This document shows, in pieces, positions 21,451 to 31,589 of a stretch of 36,507 nucleotides of DNA. Below the pieces are notes generated by a model. It did not search any database. It was given only the letters and a program-made list of their open reading frames with translations, and had not been told where the DNA came from. The DNA lies in NCBI GenBank assembly GCA_015680685.1, contig MNCI01027230.1, positions 345,589 through 382,095 of the forward strand, given 5' to 3'. Source of the DNA: Gnetum montanum (lineage: Eukaryota > Streptophyta > Gnetopsida > Gnetales > Gnetaceae). A program made the translations under genes and the position numbers. Each line of letters opens with the position of its first letter. Positions within the stretch are counted from its first letter, which is position 1.

Positions 21451-21752
21451 CCCATACTTAACTAAAATTTTTAACTTGTCATCGCCCAGTGAATGCCCAA
21501 GCTAATTCCACTTTCCAAGCATGACCAACCTTCCTCAGAATGGCACAACTAACACGTCCATGATTCATTAAGACCTAAAACTAGCATGCACATGGCCTAC
21601 CAAGGCTTAAAACTGGCACACACATGCTTACCTTCCTTAAGAACCTGCATGCATACTTAGCAAAATTTCATCGCATTGCTTTTTCTTTGTTTGCGCATAT
21701 TTTCTTTGTTAAAGTAGGTGCCACTTGATATTTTTGTGGTTCATTTTTGCAG

Positions 21753-22980
21753 GAACACAACATGGCTATGTAGGAGCTATTCATCTCACCTCTAGTCCTC
21801 ACAGGACCTCATGGCAACATCAAGCAATGCATTGACTCACATTGCCTAGACCTTGAGCCTACAGCCTACAATGTGTACATAGCATCCATAGAGGCACCAC
21901 TACATTGGCCCAACCATCTATTCAAGGCTCTCAATATAGAGGTAGGGAACATCATAGAGGATCCCCTTGTTGAGATCCCTATGGCTACACCTAACAATGA
22001 GGCAAAAACACTAAAATTAAGCTCCTTGCTAGAGCCCCAACATGCCCAAGACATCACAAAAGTGCTCAACGATTACATCAAAACCTTCACATGGTCATAT
22101 GAGGACATGCCAAGCCTAGATCCTTGCCTCGTCTAGCACAATATCATTCTCAATTCCTACATTAAACTAACAAAATAGAAAGCGCACAAGGTTAGACCTA
22201 AGGTGGCATTGGCAATCCATGATGAGATCACCAAGCTTTACAAAGCTAGTTTCATCCAGGCTATTGACTATGCAAACTAGGTCTCCAACATCATATTTGT
22301 GCCTAAGAAAAATAGAAGTATATGCATTTGCATAAACTTCCTGAACCTAAACAAGGAGACCATCAAAGTTGACTTCCTATTGCCTAGTATCATTCAACTA
22401 ATCGATACCATGGTTGGGCATGCCTTGTTATCCTTCATGGATGGGTTCTCAAGCTACAACGAAATTAGGATCATCCCTAAGCATTAACTTAGCACAACCT
22501 TCATGACCTCGTGGGGTACATTTTTCTATACTATGATGCCTTTTGGACTCAAGAACGCAGGAGCATTGTATCAATGTGCAATGACATATATCTTTAGTGA
22601 TTACATGTTAAGCTTGCTCAATGACTGCATCAATGACATTGTAGTTAAGTCCAAAGTGGTCCACAACCATGCAAATGATTTAGACTTAGTGCTTAAACGT
22701 TACCTGAAACATGATCTTAGGTTAAACCCCAAGAAATGTGTTTTCGGCATCAAGATGGGCTAGATGCTTAGTTTTGTAGTATCTAAAGTAGGTATACATG
22801 TAGGCTTTGATAAGGTTAAGGTCATAACCAACTTAGCACTATTGGCCAACCTTAAGGAGCTACAAGGGTTGCAAGGTAGGTTGCAATTCATACGTAGGTT
22901 TATTGCTCAATTAACCAATAAGTTACAGCCAATGCAAAATCTACTCAAGAAAGAGCTCACTTCAAGTGGATAGCTCAATG
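21753..22980 (+). pseudogene. Tat/Ogre-like reverse transcriptase, degenerate
   Basis: Open from the acceptor at 21752. The RT-leading region holds FTWSYEDMPSLDP (near 22090), the W-S-YEDMPG-L-D signature of Tat elements. Then come NIIFVPKKNRSICICINFLN, VDFLLPSIIQLIDT, LLSFMDGFSSYNEI (first catalytic D kept), TTFMTSWGTFFYTMMPFGL, AGALYQ and NDCINDIVVKSK. The catalytic box is CIND instead of YIDD (22626-22637): Tyr to Cys and the first Asp to Asn. This copy could not polymerise DNA. Behind it are NPKKCVFGI, LQGLQGRLQFIRRFI and a frameshift near 22955. One frame holds for 1.2 kb with about five stops. Confidence 0.87.
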
Positions 22981-23480
22981 TCAACGAGCATCTAACAACC
23001 TTAATCAAGAGCTAGCACAACTACCTACGATTCATCCTCCACAAGGAGATAAACCTTTTTACATCTACCTTGCCACTTCTAACACATCCATCACTTCTCT
23101 ACTTTACCAAAAGCAAGATAATGACATAGAGGTCCTGGTTTACTACCTAAGCCATGCATTAGTAGCCCATGAAGCAAAATACAATGATGTGAAAAATCAT
23201 TGCCTCACCTTGGCCTTCTCACTAAAGAAGTGAAGGCATTACTTTTTTCGTAGTCAATTTAATATCATTTGCAAAAACAACATACTCCAAGAAATCACAA
23301 CGAACACCTACGAAAGTAGTTACATTGCACGATGGAAAGAAATAACAATAGAGTTTAACCTACACTATGTTGGACAAGCCTCAACAAAAGGTCAAGGTAT
23401 AGTCACACAACTCACGACTTCACCTGTAAATGATCAAGCAACCATAGACTTGGAATTCCTAGATAAGCATGTTAACAACA
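22981..23480 (+). pseudogene. Tat/Ogre-like first RNase H, degenerate
   Basis: The RT-linked RNase H. FKWIAQCQRA (near 22965), PFYIYLATSNTSITSLLYQ (near 23060), VLVYYLSHALVAHEAKYND (near 23135), CLTLAFSLKK and FNIICKNN (near 23255), and YIARWKEITIEFNLHYVG (near 23320). The layout fits the divergent RNase H of Tat elements. The usual first acidic position reads Asn here. One stop breaks the frame (LKK*RHYF). Confidence 0.78.
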
Positions 23481-23960
23481 TTAGTCAAGTGCTTGACAAC
23501 TATGAGGTACTCTTGCATTTCAATAGAACTTCAACTTCCCAAGGGGGTAGCACCGCTGCCATTATCACATTCCCCTCTGGGAAGATCTAACCCTTCACAT
23601 ATTGTTTTGCATTCCCTTACACTAACAACATGGTAGAGTACGAAGGTCTCCTCTGAGGTGTCCTTGTAGCACGTGACCTAGGGATCCAACACATAGTAAT
23701 CTGAGGTGACTTACAATTAGTGATCAACCAGGTGACAAAGGTTTACACCTGCAAGGCCCAACATTTACAGCTTTACTATGACCTGGCAAAGTACTTGCTT
23801 CAACACTTTGCAATTGCCAATGTCCAACATATCCCTTGAAACAAAGATGCCATAGTTGATGCACTAGCAACATTAGCCTTAAGCATTGCACCTAACATGT
23901 TCCATGCATTGTCCACCTTGGTGATAAATTGCATTATGCCTATCATGCAAATCACTGATG
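23481..23960 (+). pseudogene. Archaeal-type second RNase H (Tat-lineage hallmark), degenerate
   Basis: LLHFNRTSTSQGGSTAAIIT (from about 23512), YCFAFPYTNNMVEYEGLL (near 23600-23655), VARDLGIQHIVI and GDLQLVINQV (near 23706-23735), then DAIVDALATLA near 23850. In active Tat copies the first motif is F-D-G-(A/S); here the Asp is Asn (AAT at 23522-23524). The Glu of EYEG and the Asp of GDLQL are kept. A second RNase H between RT-RH and integrase is known only in Tat among plant gypsy lineages and secures the classification. Confidence 0.85.
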
Positions 23961-23989
23961 TTGCATCCATAGCCATAGTTAGTACAACC

Positions 23990-25242
23990 CATGTAGAACA
24001 GTGGTACAACAACATTAAGGCGTACCTTCTACAAGGTGAGCCTTCGCAACATTTAACTACCATCCAAAAAGACATAGTACACAAATTTTCATAATAGCAC
24101 GTCATCATGGGTGATAACACGTTATGTCACAAATCCTATGATGGCATACTACTAACCTACATAAGCAATAACGAAGTGCAAATAATTGTTGAACAAGTCC
24201 ATGAGGGACTGTGTGGAGGCCACATAACACTTAGGGAAATGGCAATGAAAATTAGATGGTTAGGCTATTATTGGCCTTACATGGGGCACGATTTCATCTC
24301 AAAGGTCAAAATGTGTGACCTTTGTCAATGGCATGGAAACCTACTGCACATGCCACCAACTAAATTGCACACAATGCAAATCACATGGCTATTCCAATGT
24401 TGGCGCTTAGACATCATTAGACCCATAACACCTAAGTCCTCCACAGGGCATAGCTTCATAATGACCATAGCTGAGTATTTCACCAAGTGGGCTGAGGCTA
24501 TTCCCCTTAGGAAGACAACATCACAATAGGTTTGCAAATTCATGCTTAATAACATAGTGACCCATTTCAACTTACCCATGACCATAGTAACAAACAATAG
24601 GTTGCAATTTAGTAGTGATGAAACTAAAGCCTTTTGTGAGCACTTTGATATCAAACATTCCTTTTCATTGCCATACTACCTCTAGGAAAATGGCCAAGTG
24701 GAGGCCACTAACAAAGTCATCATCAACCTTCTAAAAAAGATGCTAAGCAACAACAAACAATGATGGCATGAGCAACTAGTCTATGCACTCTAGGCCTACT
24801 ACACCACATGCCGAATTGCAATAGGTATATCACCTTACAACCTTGTTTATGGGTCTGAAGCAATATTACCGTTTGAATTGCAAGTTCCATCACTTTAGGT
24901 GATCCTTTTTAACTTTATTGATGAAGCTCAAAACAACAAGTTGAGAACCATATACCTTGACTCAATAGAGGAGGATATCATGCAAACACTTGGTCACATT
25001 GCATGGTACCAAGATAAATAATAACAAAAGCACTATCACACCCAACATTAGCACCTAATCAAAAAAGGGAACCTAGTCCTCAAGGCTATTTGCAAACCTA
25101 CAGATAAATTCTCAGCCAACTAGAAAGGGCCTTTCTTGGTCACTAAGGCCTATGATAGCAGAGCATTCAAGCTTGCTAATTAAGATGAAAATAAGTTTTC
25201 TAATCTAGTGAACCATTTATACCTAAAGCCATATTATGCCTA
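23990..25242 (+). pseudogene. Tat/Ogre-like integrase, degenerate
   Basis: Zinc-binding region VHEGLCGGHITLREMAMK, WLGYYWPYM and VKMCDLCQWHGN (24200-24345). Core: RLDIIRPITPKSSTGHSF (first D, near 24410), YFTKWAEAIPLRK, IVTNNRLQF (24585-24607, where T-D-N-G is expected) and ENGQVEATNKVI (Glu, near 24690). The second catalytic Asp is Asn (AAC at 24593) and the Gly two residues on is Arg. C-terminal part: ISPYNLVYGSEAILPFE (near 24830), IKKGNLVLK and KGPFLVTKAY (GPF module, near 25120), then HLYLKPYYA just before the terminal TAG at 25240. About eight further stops. No chromodomain. Confidence 0.87.
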
Positions 25243-25264
25243 GCATGCAGTGCTACACATCAAT

Positions 25265-25745
25265 TCCACATGGTAAGCACCTAACCGCTATGATGTTAAA
25301 TTGGAAAAGTTCATCTACTATGACATTAAACTAGCAAAGCTCATCTGCTATGATGTTAAACTGGCACAACACGTGTCTACCATGATGTTAACCTAGCATA
25401 CACACATAGTTTGTCCTTGGGTTATGATGCTAATTTGGCATAACAACTCATCCACTATGACATTAAACTAGCACAACAGTTTGTCCACTATGATGTTAAA
25501 TTGGCACATCATTTGTCTACTATGACGTTAAACTAGCACAATAGCCCATCCGCTATGATGTTAAACTAGCACAACACGTCTGCTATGACACTAAACTAAC
25601 ACAACATTCATCTGCTACAACATTAAACTAGCACACAGCAGTCCACTAAGATTATAAACTAGCACACCATGGTCTGGTAGGACCTTAAACTAGTAGGAAT
25701 TTGGTCTACCAACTCCTTAAACTAGGTTTGCTATTAGTCATGCAT
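25265..25745. repeat. Minisatellite behind integrase, unit about 30-35 bp
   Basis: About thirteen imperfect units of TCTGCTATGATGTTAAACTA followed by GCACAACA and a short variable tail. It shares the TTAAACTAGCA core with the intron array at 15740-16140. Tandem arrays between integrase and 3' LTR are known in Tat/Ogre elements and can seed satellites. The array begins 25 bp after the integrase stop. Confidence 0.82.
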
Positions 25746-25798
25746 AGTCTACAAGCAAGTAAGCAACAATAACTCTAACTCCCCCTAACCACCCCCCC

Positions 25799-26005
25799 NN
25801 NNNNNNNNNNNNNNNNNNNNNNNNNNNNNNNNNNNNNNNNNNNNNNNNNNNNNNNNNNNNNNNNNNNNNNNNNNNNNNNNNNNNNNNNNNNNNNNNNNNN
25901 NNNNNNNNNNNNNNNNNNNNNNNNNNNNNNNNNNNNNNNNNNNNNNNNNNNNNNNNNNNNNNNNNNNNNNNNNNNNNNNNNNNNNNNNNNNNNNNNNNNN
26001 NNNNN
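25799..26005. other. Assembly gap (207 N)
   Basis: A run of unresolved bases starting after a C-rich stretch (ACCCCCCC). It lies just beyond the tandem array, so array collapse or further units may be hidden here. Confidence 0.99.
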
Positions 26006-26786
26006 ATTATAGCCTACCTACATCCATCCCTATGTCTTGATACCCTCTTTCATTCCCCCCCATAGCAAAGATTGCAAACTCCTCTAACACTGACATGCTA
26101 TGACTATATGGCACTTTCTTCAAGTAAAATCATAGAACCCAGGGTGAACATAACATAAGTTGTCTCATGAGAAGCCTCTATTGGCTAGTCAAAGCCCAGG
26201 TGGATGTAACACAAGTCATCTCAGGGAGGAAACACCTATCCTACAAATGTGATGTGGTTTCACAAAAATCAAAGCAAATCTCATCTTGTGGCATGTAGTC
26301 CACTTGATGGAAAGCACCTCGTAGTTAGCATTTAGCAATATGTAGAACCCAAAGCAAGTTTTCCCCACAATAAGAAAAAGATAAAAAAGGGGAACAAGCA
26401 TGTTCCCAAGCAAATCAATAGTGTTGTAATTTCACAACCAATTCAACCTTGAATCCACACTAACTCTCTCATGAGCATTCTGATGAGAGGTTAACATTTT
26501 TAAGGGCAAGCCACTTTGGTTCCATGATCACTGTTAGCTATGCTAGCTCTACATCTTACATCATGACACCTTGTTTGCATCTCATCTCCTCCTTTATCCC
26601 TAGCATATTACCTACACCTTTTACTCCCAGGATACCACTACCCACAACACTCTTGAGCACAGTGCAGCAACATCCAATTAGGTATTGAAGAGCACTATGG
26701 ATGCTAGCCCTACTGTGGTGTTTTATTGTTCTTTACCAACATCTCTTGGGTCACTCCTCTAGACATCAACAAAGAGGAACCAACGA
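26006..26786 (+). other. Untranslated region before the 3' LTR
   Basis: No coding signal. An imperfect direct duplication of about 45 bp lies at 26136-26180 and 26184-26228 (CCCAGG(G)TG.A..TAACA.AAGT.TCTCA). The end, AACAAAGAGGAACCAA near 26768-26784, is purine-rich and immediately precedes the sequence matching the 5' LTR start, so it is the likely polypurine tract. Confidence 0.45.
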
Positions 26787-28500
26787 AACACCGCCAAATT
26801 TGGACTATAGCATCTTGATTGCAAATTTGTCTAAGTGTTAGCACAAGGCTAGTTTCTGCAAATTTTTCTAAGTGCTAGGACTACACTCTCCACTATCCCA
26901 GAGTGTAGTTAGCCTAGTGGAGAGTGTAGTCAACTCAAAAATCAATTTTTTTGCAAAAATTTTTCTAAGTGCTAAGACTACACTCTCCACTACCCCAAAG
27001 TGTAGTTAGCTTAGTAGAAAGTGTAGTCAACACAAAAGGCTAGTTTTGCAAATTTTTCTAAGTGTCAAGCTAGCAGCTGCAAATTTCTCTAAGTGCTAAG
27101 ACTATGCTCTCCACTACCCTAGAGTGTAGTCAAGCGTAGTCAACATGAAGGCCTAGTTTTTGTAGATTTTTTTAAGTGTTGAGACTACACTCTCCATTGC
27201 CCTAGAGCATAATCAAGCATAGTCAAATGGAAGTTAATTTCCACAAGTTTTGACAAGTGTTGGGACTACACTCACCCGTAGTTGGGAGCATAGTCAACCT
27301 CCCATGGAAAGCATAGTCAAAATATGGCCATTTTTTGCAAATTTTTTCTAAGTATGGGACTACACTCCCCTTTAATCTAGAGCATAGCCAAGTGTACTTA
27401 GCCTGAATAGCCTCTAGAGGCCTCCACAACATAACACCAATACTCAACTTAGCTCCAACTCACCTCTAACAAGTGTAGTTAGCAAAGTGCATTTTTTTAT
27501 ATCCCTTTTTTCCCCAAATTGTAACTACACTTGACCCCACACAAGATAGTGGAAAGCATAGTCCCGAAGCGTAGTCTCCAAACTTTCTTTTTTTAGGTAC
27601 ATTATGGTCTTCTCAGCACACACACATGTAGTTGGTACCATAGTCATAGTCTTGTAATCTCACAGAGTCTAGTAGAGCACAACAAAGCAGAACACCACTA
27701 ACTTGAGTGGAGAGTGTAGTTAGACGACAATGTAGCTCCAACCATCCCCTCTACCATGTGGCAATCCCTCCACATTTCATGCTAAACCTACACCTATAAA
27801 TATCCCAACCCTTGATGTTTTAGAGGTTGAAAAAAATTTGGGTTGACAAATTTGACAATCATGCTAGTTAGTAAATTCAAAGGCACAGTAGCAAACTAGA
27901 GAAAGGCAAAGTTGCATATCACCATAGCTCACTGTAGGAGATAGTAGGACATCGCAGATCACTACACACCATAGCAACCAACTTGATAGGCACAAATACC
28001 ATAGAAGAACATCAATGTTGCAGCCAAACACCCCTAAGACTATGACTACACTATCCACTGTGCCTATTATACACCGCGTACCTTCTCACCCCTTTTGGAG
28101 TTAACTACAATCAACCCCATTTGTTGTGGTGTTTCATTCTCTCTCACCGTTTCTTTACATTTTTAGCATTTTACTTGCATTTTTTGTCATTTTAATGCAT
28201 AACTATGCCTAGGCAGAAATCTCACCATGTTGACACCTTCATTTCTCACTGAGACCCTTGACTACGCTCACCCCCATTAACACCATTAACACTATAAACA
28301 TTGCTTGACACTTAGCATCATTTTAGCTTTGCATCGCAGCTAACTATGCTGCACCCTTGGTTGCATTTGGTAAGTCCCTATTTAATTGACAAGATCATTC
28401 AGGGCATTCCATCTCTGTCTCTAATAGGCCCTTGTGGGAACATAGAGTCAAACTGTGTGCCTAAGGATCCCTTGGTGTTCTAGCCACTGACATTTTTGGT
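26787..28500 (+). repeat. 3' LTR of the Tat/Ogre-like element (right end uncertain)
   Basis: 26787-27471 is colinear with 3278-3957 and holds the same six hairpin units. Beyond 27471 lies sequence missing from the other copy: further GACTACGC half-sites (27540-27725), a TATA context CCTATAAATATCCC at about 27795, and T-rich U5-like DNA to about 28500. The segment TTTTTGGTCGCTACAC near 28495 faintly resembles an LTR end plus primer site, but it matches no tRNA end convincingly. The right boundary and target duplication are unresolved. Confidence 0.6.
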
Positions 28501-28700
28501 CGCTACACTTTTAAACAATGGCAAGATCAGATCCTTTTCCTACCCCATAGGGGAGGTTTTTAAAGAATGGTTGTAAGAATGAAAACCTAGAAAGGCATCC
28601 CCAAAACTGTTGGGCCTTTCATTTTTTTTGTTTTAGAGTTTTTGCTCTACTTCTCTGATTTTGATTTTTAATATATTTATTTTTTGGGGTTCAACACCCC

Positions 28701-28727
28701 TCTTCCGCCGCCCGCCCGGCCCCGCGN
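28701..28727. other. GC-only block ending in an N
   Basis: TCTTCCGCCGCCCGCCCGGC then CCCGCG and N. The base composition is unlike anything nearby. It sits between TTCAACACCCC and TAAAGAACCATAAAT, whose parallel copy at 28890-28918 (TTTCAACAGCCCC then TAAAGAATCATAAAT) has no such block. Most likely a sequencing or assembly artefact. Confidence 0.6.
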
Positions 28728-28749
28728 TAAAGAACCATAAATGTAGTAA

Positions 28750-28830
28750 TGAGGTGTTAGCCTAGTGGTAATACACTAAATTGGGAAGCTTCATATTATG
28801 GGTTTATTTCTGGTGAGCAATACTGAATTA
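28750..28830 (+). repeat. tRNA-derived SINE-like remnant
   Basis: TAGCCTAGTGG at 28758-28768 matches the RNA polymerase III A box (TRGYNNARNGG) exactly. 32 nt further, GGTTTATTTCT at 28801-28811 resembles a decayed B box (GGTTCRANNCC, three mismatches), followed by TGGTGAGC. Spacing fits a tRNA-type promoter. The intervening bases do not fold as a tRNA, so a SINE head is likelier than a tRNA gene. Confidence 0.4.
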
Positions 28831-28839
28831 TATAATGTT

Positions 28840-30315
28840 CTAATTGGACTATATATTGAGGTGTACCTATGTTTTACTTATTTTTGGTTTCAACAGCCCC
28901 TAAAGAATCATAAATATAATTTCAACATAATCTTAAGCGATATGGAAATTTTGGTTATATTAACGAGGTTTAAAATCATGTTCTTCAAATGGCATTTCAT
29001 AATGGGAAGAACTTTTGAAGCCAACAAAAGCAAACCGTACCTAATAAAAATAAAAGCTTAGATCAAGGAAAATTTTGAATGGTTACAAACTCTCATGATG
29101 CTCAAGATATGGGCTTCATTAATGCTTTTTGTGCAAACTTAATTGTTGGCCTAACTAAGAGCCCTAGTGGTGTATCCTTAGTTGTATTTACAACAAGCCT
29201 TGCACACTTTGGTATGCATCCTCATCATTGGATGATAATGCTCCTCCTCCTAATTCTTCTTCAACATTAACTTTTCATGTTGGTAGCTCTTAGATTATCC
29301 AAATCATGCAATGGTTATTCATGAATGTTGTGGCTAATCCTAATCAATTGATATCTCCTATTAGAATATGATTGTAACATGATGTACAATCATCAGTTTC
29401 ATAACTATCTAAGATTGGTCATAATCACTTATAAATAAGTAGTAATGAAAAGACATGACTCATATCATGCAAAGTATCACAACCGTATCCATGGAACATA
29501 AGTAGCTGTTAATCAATCACAAAGGTGTGGAAAAAAGATAGCTTCAGTCAAGAACAATTGATGTTAAGAAGAGAATATGTGCAAGCAATGATGAATCATA
29601 AGAGAAGATACTTGATGTCATGTCCTATAAAAGAAAATCATAATTTGAACTACAAGGAACCAAAGGTATATGTCCAAACTAAGGAAGCAATATGCATTAA
29701 GAAATATAATGAAACATAGCTATCATTACAATGATTAAAATTCATAATGACAATCTTAGAACTAAAATGCAAATAAGTAATTTGTAAACAAAATAAGTTA
29801 AAAGGATCTAGTTTCTTAAATAGTAAGAGAAGATCCAAAATAAGTGATTTGTAATTTGGTCTAGTTTCTTAAAGAGGAAGTAAAGACCATCCAAACGTTA
29901 TGATGTAGTAAAGATAATGATTACGATGAGGGACAAGCTATGAATGTGGTAGTAATCCATATCAGGCCAAGATATGAATTGTTGAAGGAATCCATGAGGG
30001 CCCAATCCACATAAGATTGACCAACTGAGAAAATTACCATTAGGCATTTCATGAGTAATAAGCAAAGGTAAACATTGTGAGAATGTGACTAATGAATAAG
30101 AAGAAGAAGAAGAAGTTATGAAGAAGAGATTCATAATGAGTTTACCAGATACCAAGAGTGACTACATAATATGAATAATACAATTACAAAAGATGTATAA
30201 TGATGAGTTTGTTTAAGTAATGGACCATATGTAAAATTCTCTTATAACCTAAATGATCCTTCTATAAGTAGAGTTGTCCAAGAGATGTAAAACCAAAATC
30301 TAGCATCTTCCCTAA
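28840..30315. other. Unassigned AT-rich spacer
   Basis: Several 62-87-codon frames on both strands, none with a motif I can defend. 28890-28930 repeats the flank of the GC block. The minus strand at 29898-30155 has a faint likeness to copia Gag (ILCGLGPHGF), not enough to call. Confidence 0.4.
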
Positions 30316-31202
30316 TGAATCATCATCTATCAGCTTCAACTTCAGGTACTTAATATCAAGGTTCTGATATCATATACCAAACGTCAAAGTTAGGAAGCAA
30401 TGTTAGATATCTGATGTCATCTCCTCTATGCATGCTTATAAATATAGCACTTGGGTGCATAATTTGGAGGCAATAGAGTTTTAGTTTTAGTTCTTAGTTT
30501 TTGATAGTCTTTCTTAGAGTCCTATTATTCCTAGTGCATGCCTACAATGTGATGTTTATAATCATATGGCATCCTTGTTTGAGTGTGACATACTTGAACA
30601 CATTACATGGCTAGAAATAAAGATCAAGATTACTTCCATCATTTTTGCATTCACTTAGATTTATTATTACTTTAATTATTTATGTAATGGTCTAATTATT
30701 TGATGTTTTCTTTAGTTAACATTTTCATTTCTTGTTATTTACTATTTCCGTCATTAAGTCAAATGCATATGCCTTAATCACGAGTGTTTAAATGTAAGTA
30801 CTTGGTAATCTAGTAGTGTATCATTTGACACATCCGATGACATACACTTGGCAATCCTAGAGGTAGTCTCATGAAGTACAAGGCATAAACAGATGATTAA
30901 GAGTAGATACTCATCTCACATAGGCTAGCTTAGATTTTACTTTCCATTGTTTAGTAGCTTAATTAATTTACCTCTTTATCGTCATTAGGAGCAAAGTAGA
31001 ATTAGACAACATCATACGCCTCACTTTGGACTAAACCATACATGACAAAGCTACCACTAGTCCAAGTGGGAAGACAATGAATTGTGATTAGAGCATAATG
31101 ATTTAGATACTACAACTATTCCCATCCACGAAATTCGACTGGATCATGCATGAACGCTTGTGATTCGTATGGTTGAGCATAGGAGTACCTTGTTGCTTAT
31201 CA
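30316..31202 (+). repeat. 5' LTR of the gag-only element
   Basis: Begins TGAATCATCATCTATCAGC and ends TTGCTTATCA. It contains CTTATAAATATAGCACTTGG near 30437 (TATA box), AATAAAGATCAAGATTAC near 30615 and CTCACTTTGGACTAAACCAT near 31020, all shared with the LTR at 35549. It lacks the GATATCG-rich U3 block of the other subfamily. Confidence 0.87.
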
Positions 31203-31203
31203 T

Positions 31204-31221
31204 TGGCACCGTAGCTAGGTA
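31204..31221 (+). promoter_or_regulatory. Primer-binding site, decayed tRNA-Asp type
   Basis: TGGCACCGTAGCTAGGTA, one base after the LTR. Against the tRNA-Asp complement TGGCGCCGTTGCCGGGGA it has five differences, three of them transitions. Confidence 0.72.
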
Positions 31222-31589
31222 TGGTCCTAGTTATCTAGATTAGTTATATTATACATAATCACTGTAAAGGTATTAATGATATATCTTTCCAAAAATATTA
31301 GCTCACACACACCATAAACCAACAACAATGTCTCTCTTACATGGAAGTGACAATGCGCTATATAGTGAATGCATTCATTGGAGAAATAACAAGACATACG
31401 ATGAAGAAGATTAGAGTGACCAACTGTATACAGAGGTTTCTTATGTTCATGACCACCTTGACAACACTCACAGACTAGATTCACCTAAGATAGACAATCT
31501 TGGAGGATATTATGTAAGTCTTGAACTAGGGAAGAGCTCAAGGCCTAAGACCTTCCTAAAACCACGAAACAATAAATTAAGGGACTTTG

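Larger units (their letters stand above)
15503..21752 (+). other. Probable large PR-RT intron of the Ogre-like element
   Basis: Plus-strand coding signal stops at 15502 (LSLK, then GTGTGC) and resumes at 21753 after a strong acceptor, TTGTGGTTCATTTTTGCAG at 21734-21752, followed by the open RT-leading frame. Ogre elements are known to have an intron between protease and RT, though usually far shorter than 6.25 kb. Contents: a minisatellite (15740-16140), an antisense multi-exon gene (16300-19899), hairpin-motif copies (19925-20085 and 21090-21450), AT- and C-rich unassigned DNA (20100-21080), and more minisatellite-like units at 21540-21640. The alternative is a later insertion into a shorter intron; I saw no terminal repeats or target duplication to define one. 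Confidence 0.5.
3278..28500 (+). mobile_element. Tat/Ogre-like Ty3/gypsy element, degenerate, carrying a nested element
   Basis: Plus-strand order: LTR remnant (3278-3957), gag-pro remnant (3960-5240), protease-RT linker (15118-15502), probable intron (15503-21752), RT, RNase H, archaeal-type RNase H, integrase (21753-25242), tandem repeat, assembly gap, and LTR (about 26787-28500). A second RNase H of archaeal type between the first RNase H and integrase is diagnostic of the Tat lineage. A large intron between protease and RT is a known Ogre trait. The 9.9-kb minus-strand Athila-like element at 5241-15117 splits the protease region. The retroviral-type Gag core is not seen; the 5' LTR 3' half and the gag core seem to be deleted. 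RT, second RNase H and integrase have each lost a catalytic Asp. The 3' limit is uncertain. Confidence 0.8.

Noticed and set aside
28495-28520. Primer site for a second Tat element after TTTTTGG
   Set aside because: The following bases (TCGCTACACTTTTAAAC) do not match any tRNA 3' end well.
28750-28830. A functional tRNA gene
   Set aside because: The A box fits but no acceptor stem, anticodon arm or intact B box can be formed.
29898-30155. Minus-strand 85-codon frame with ILCGLGPHGF, reminiscent of copia Gag (UBN2)
   Set aside because: Only a short string matches, flanking residues do not, and no other copia domain is nearby.
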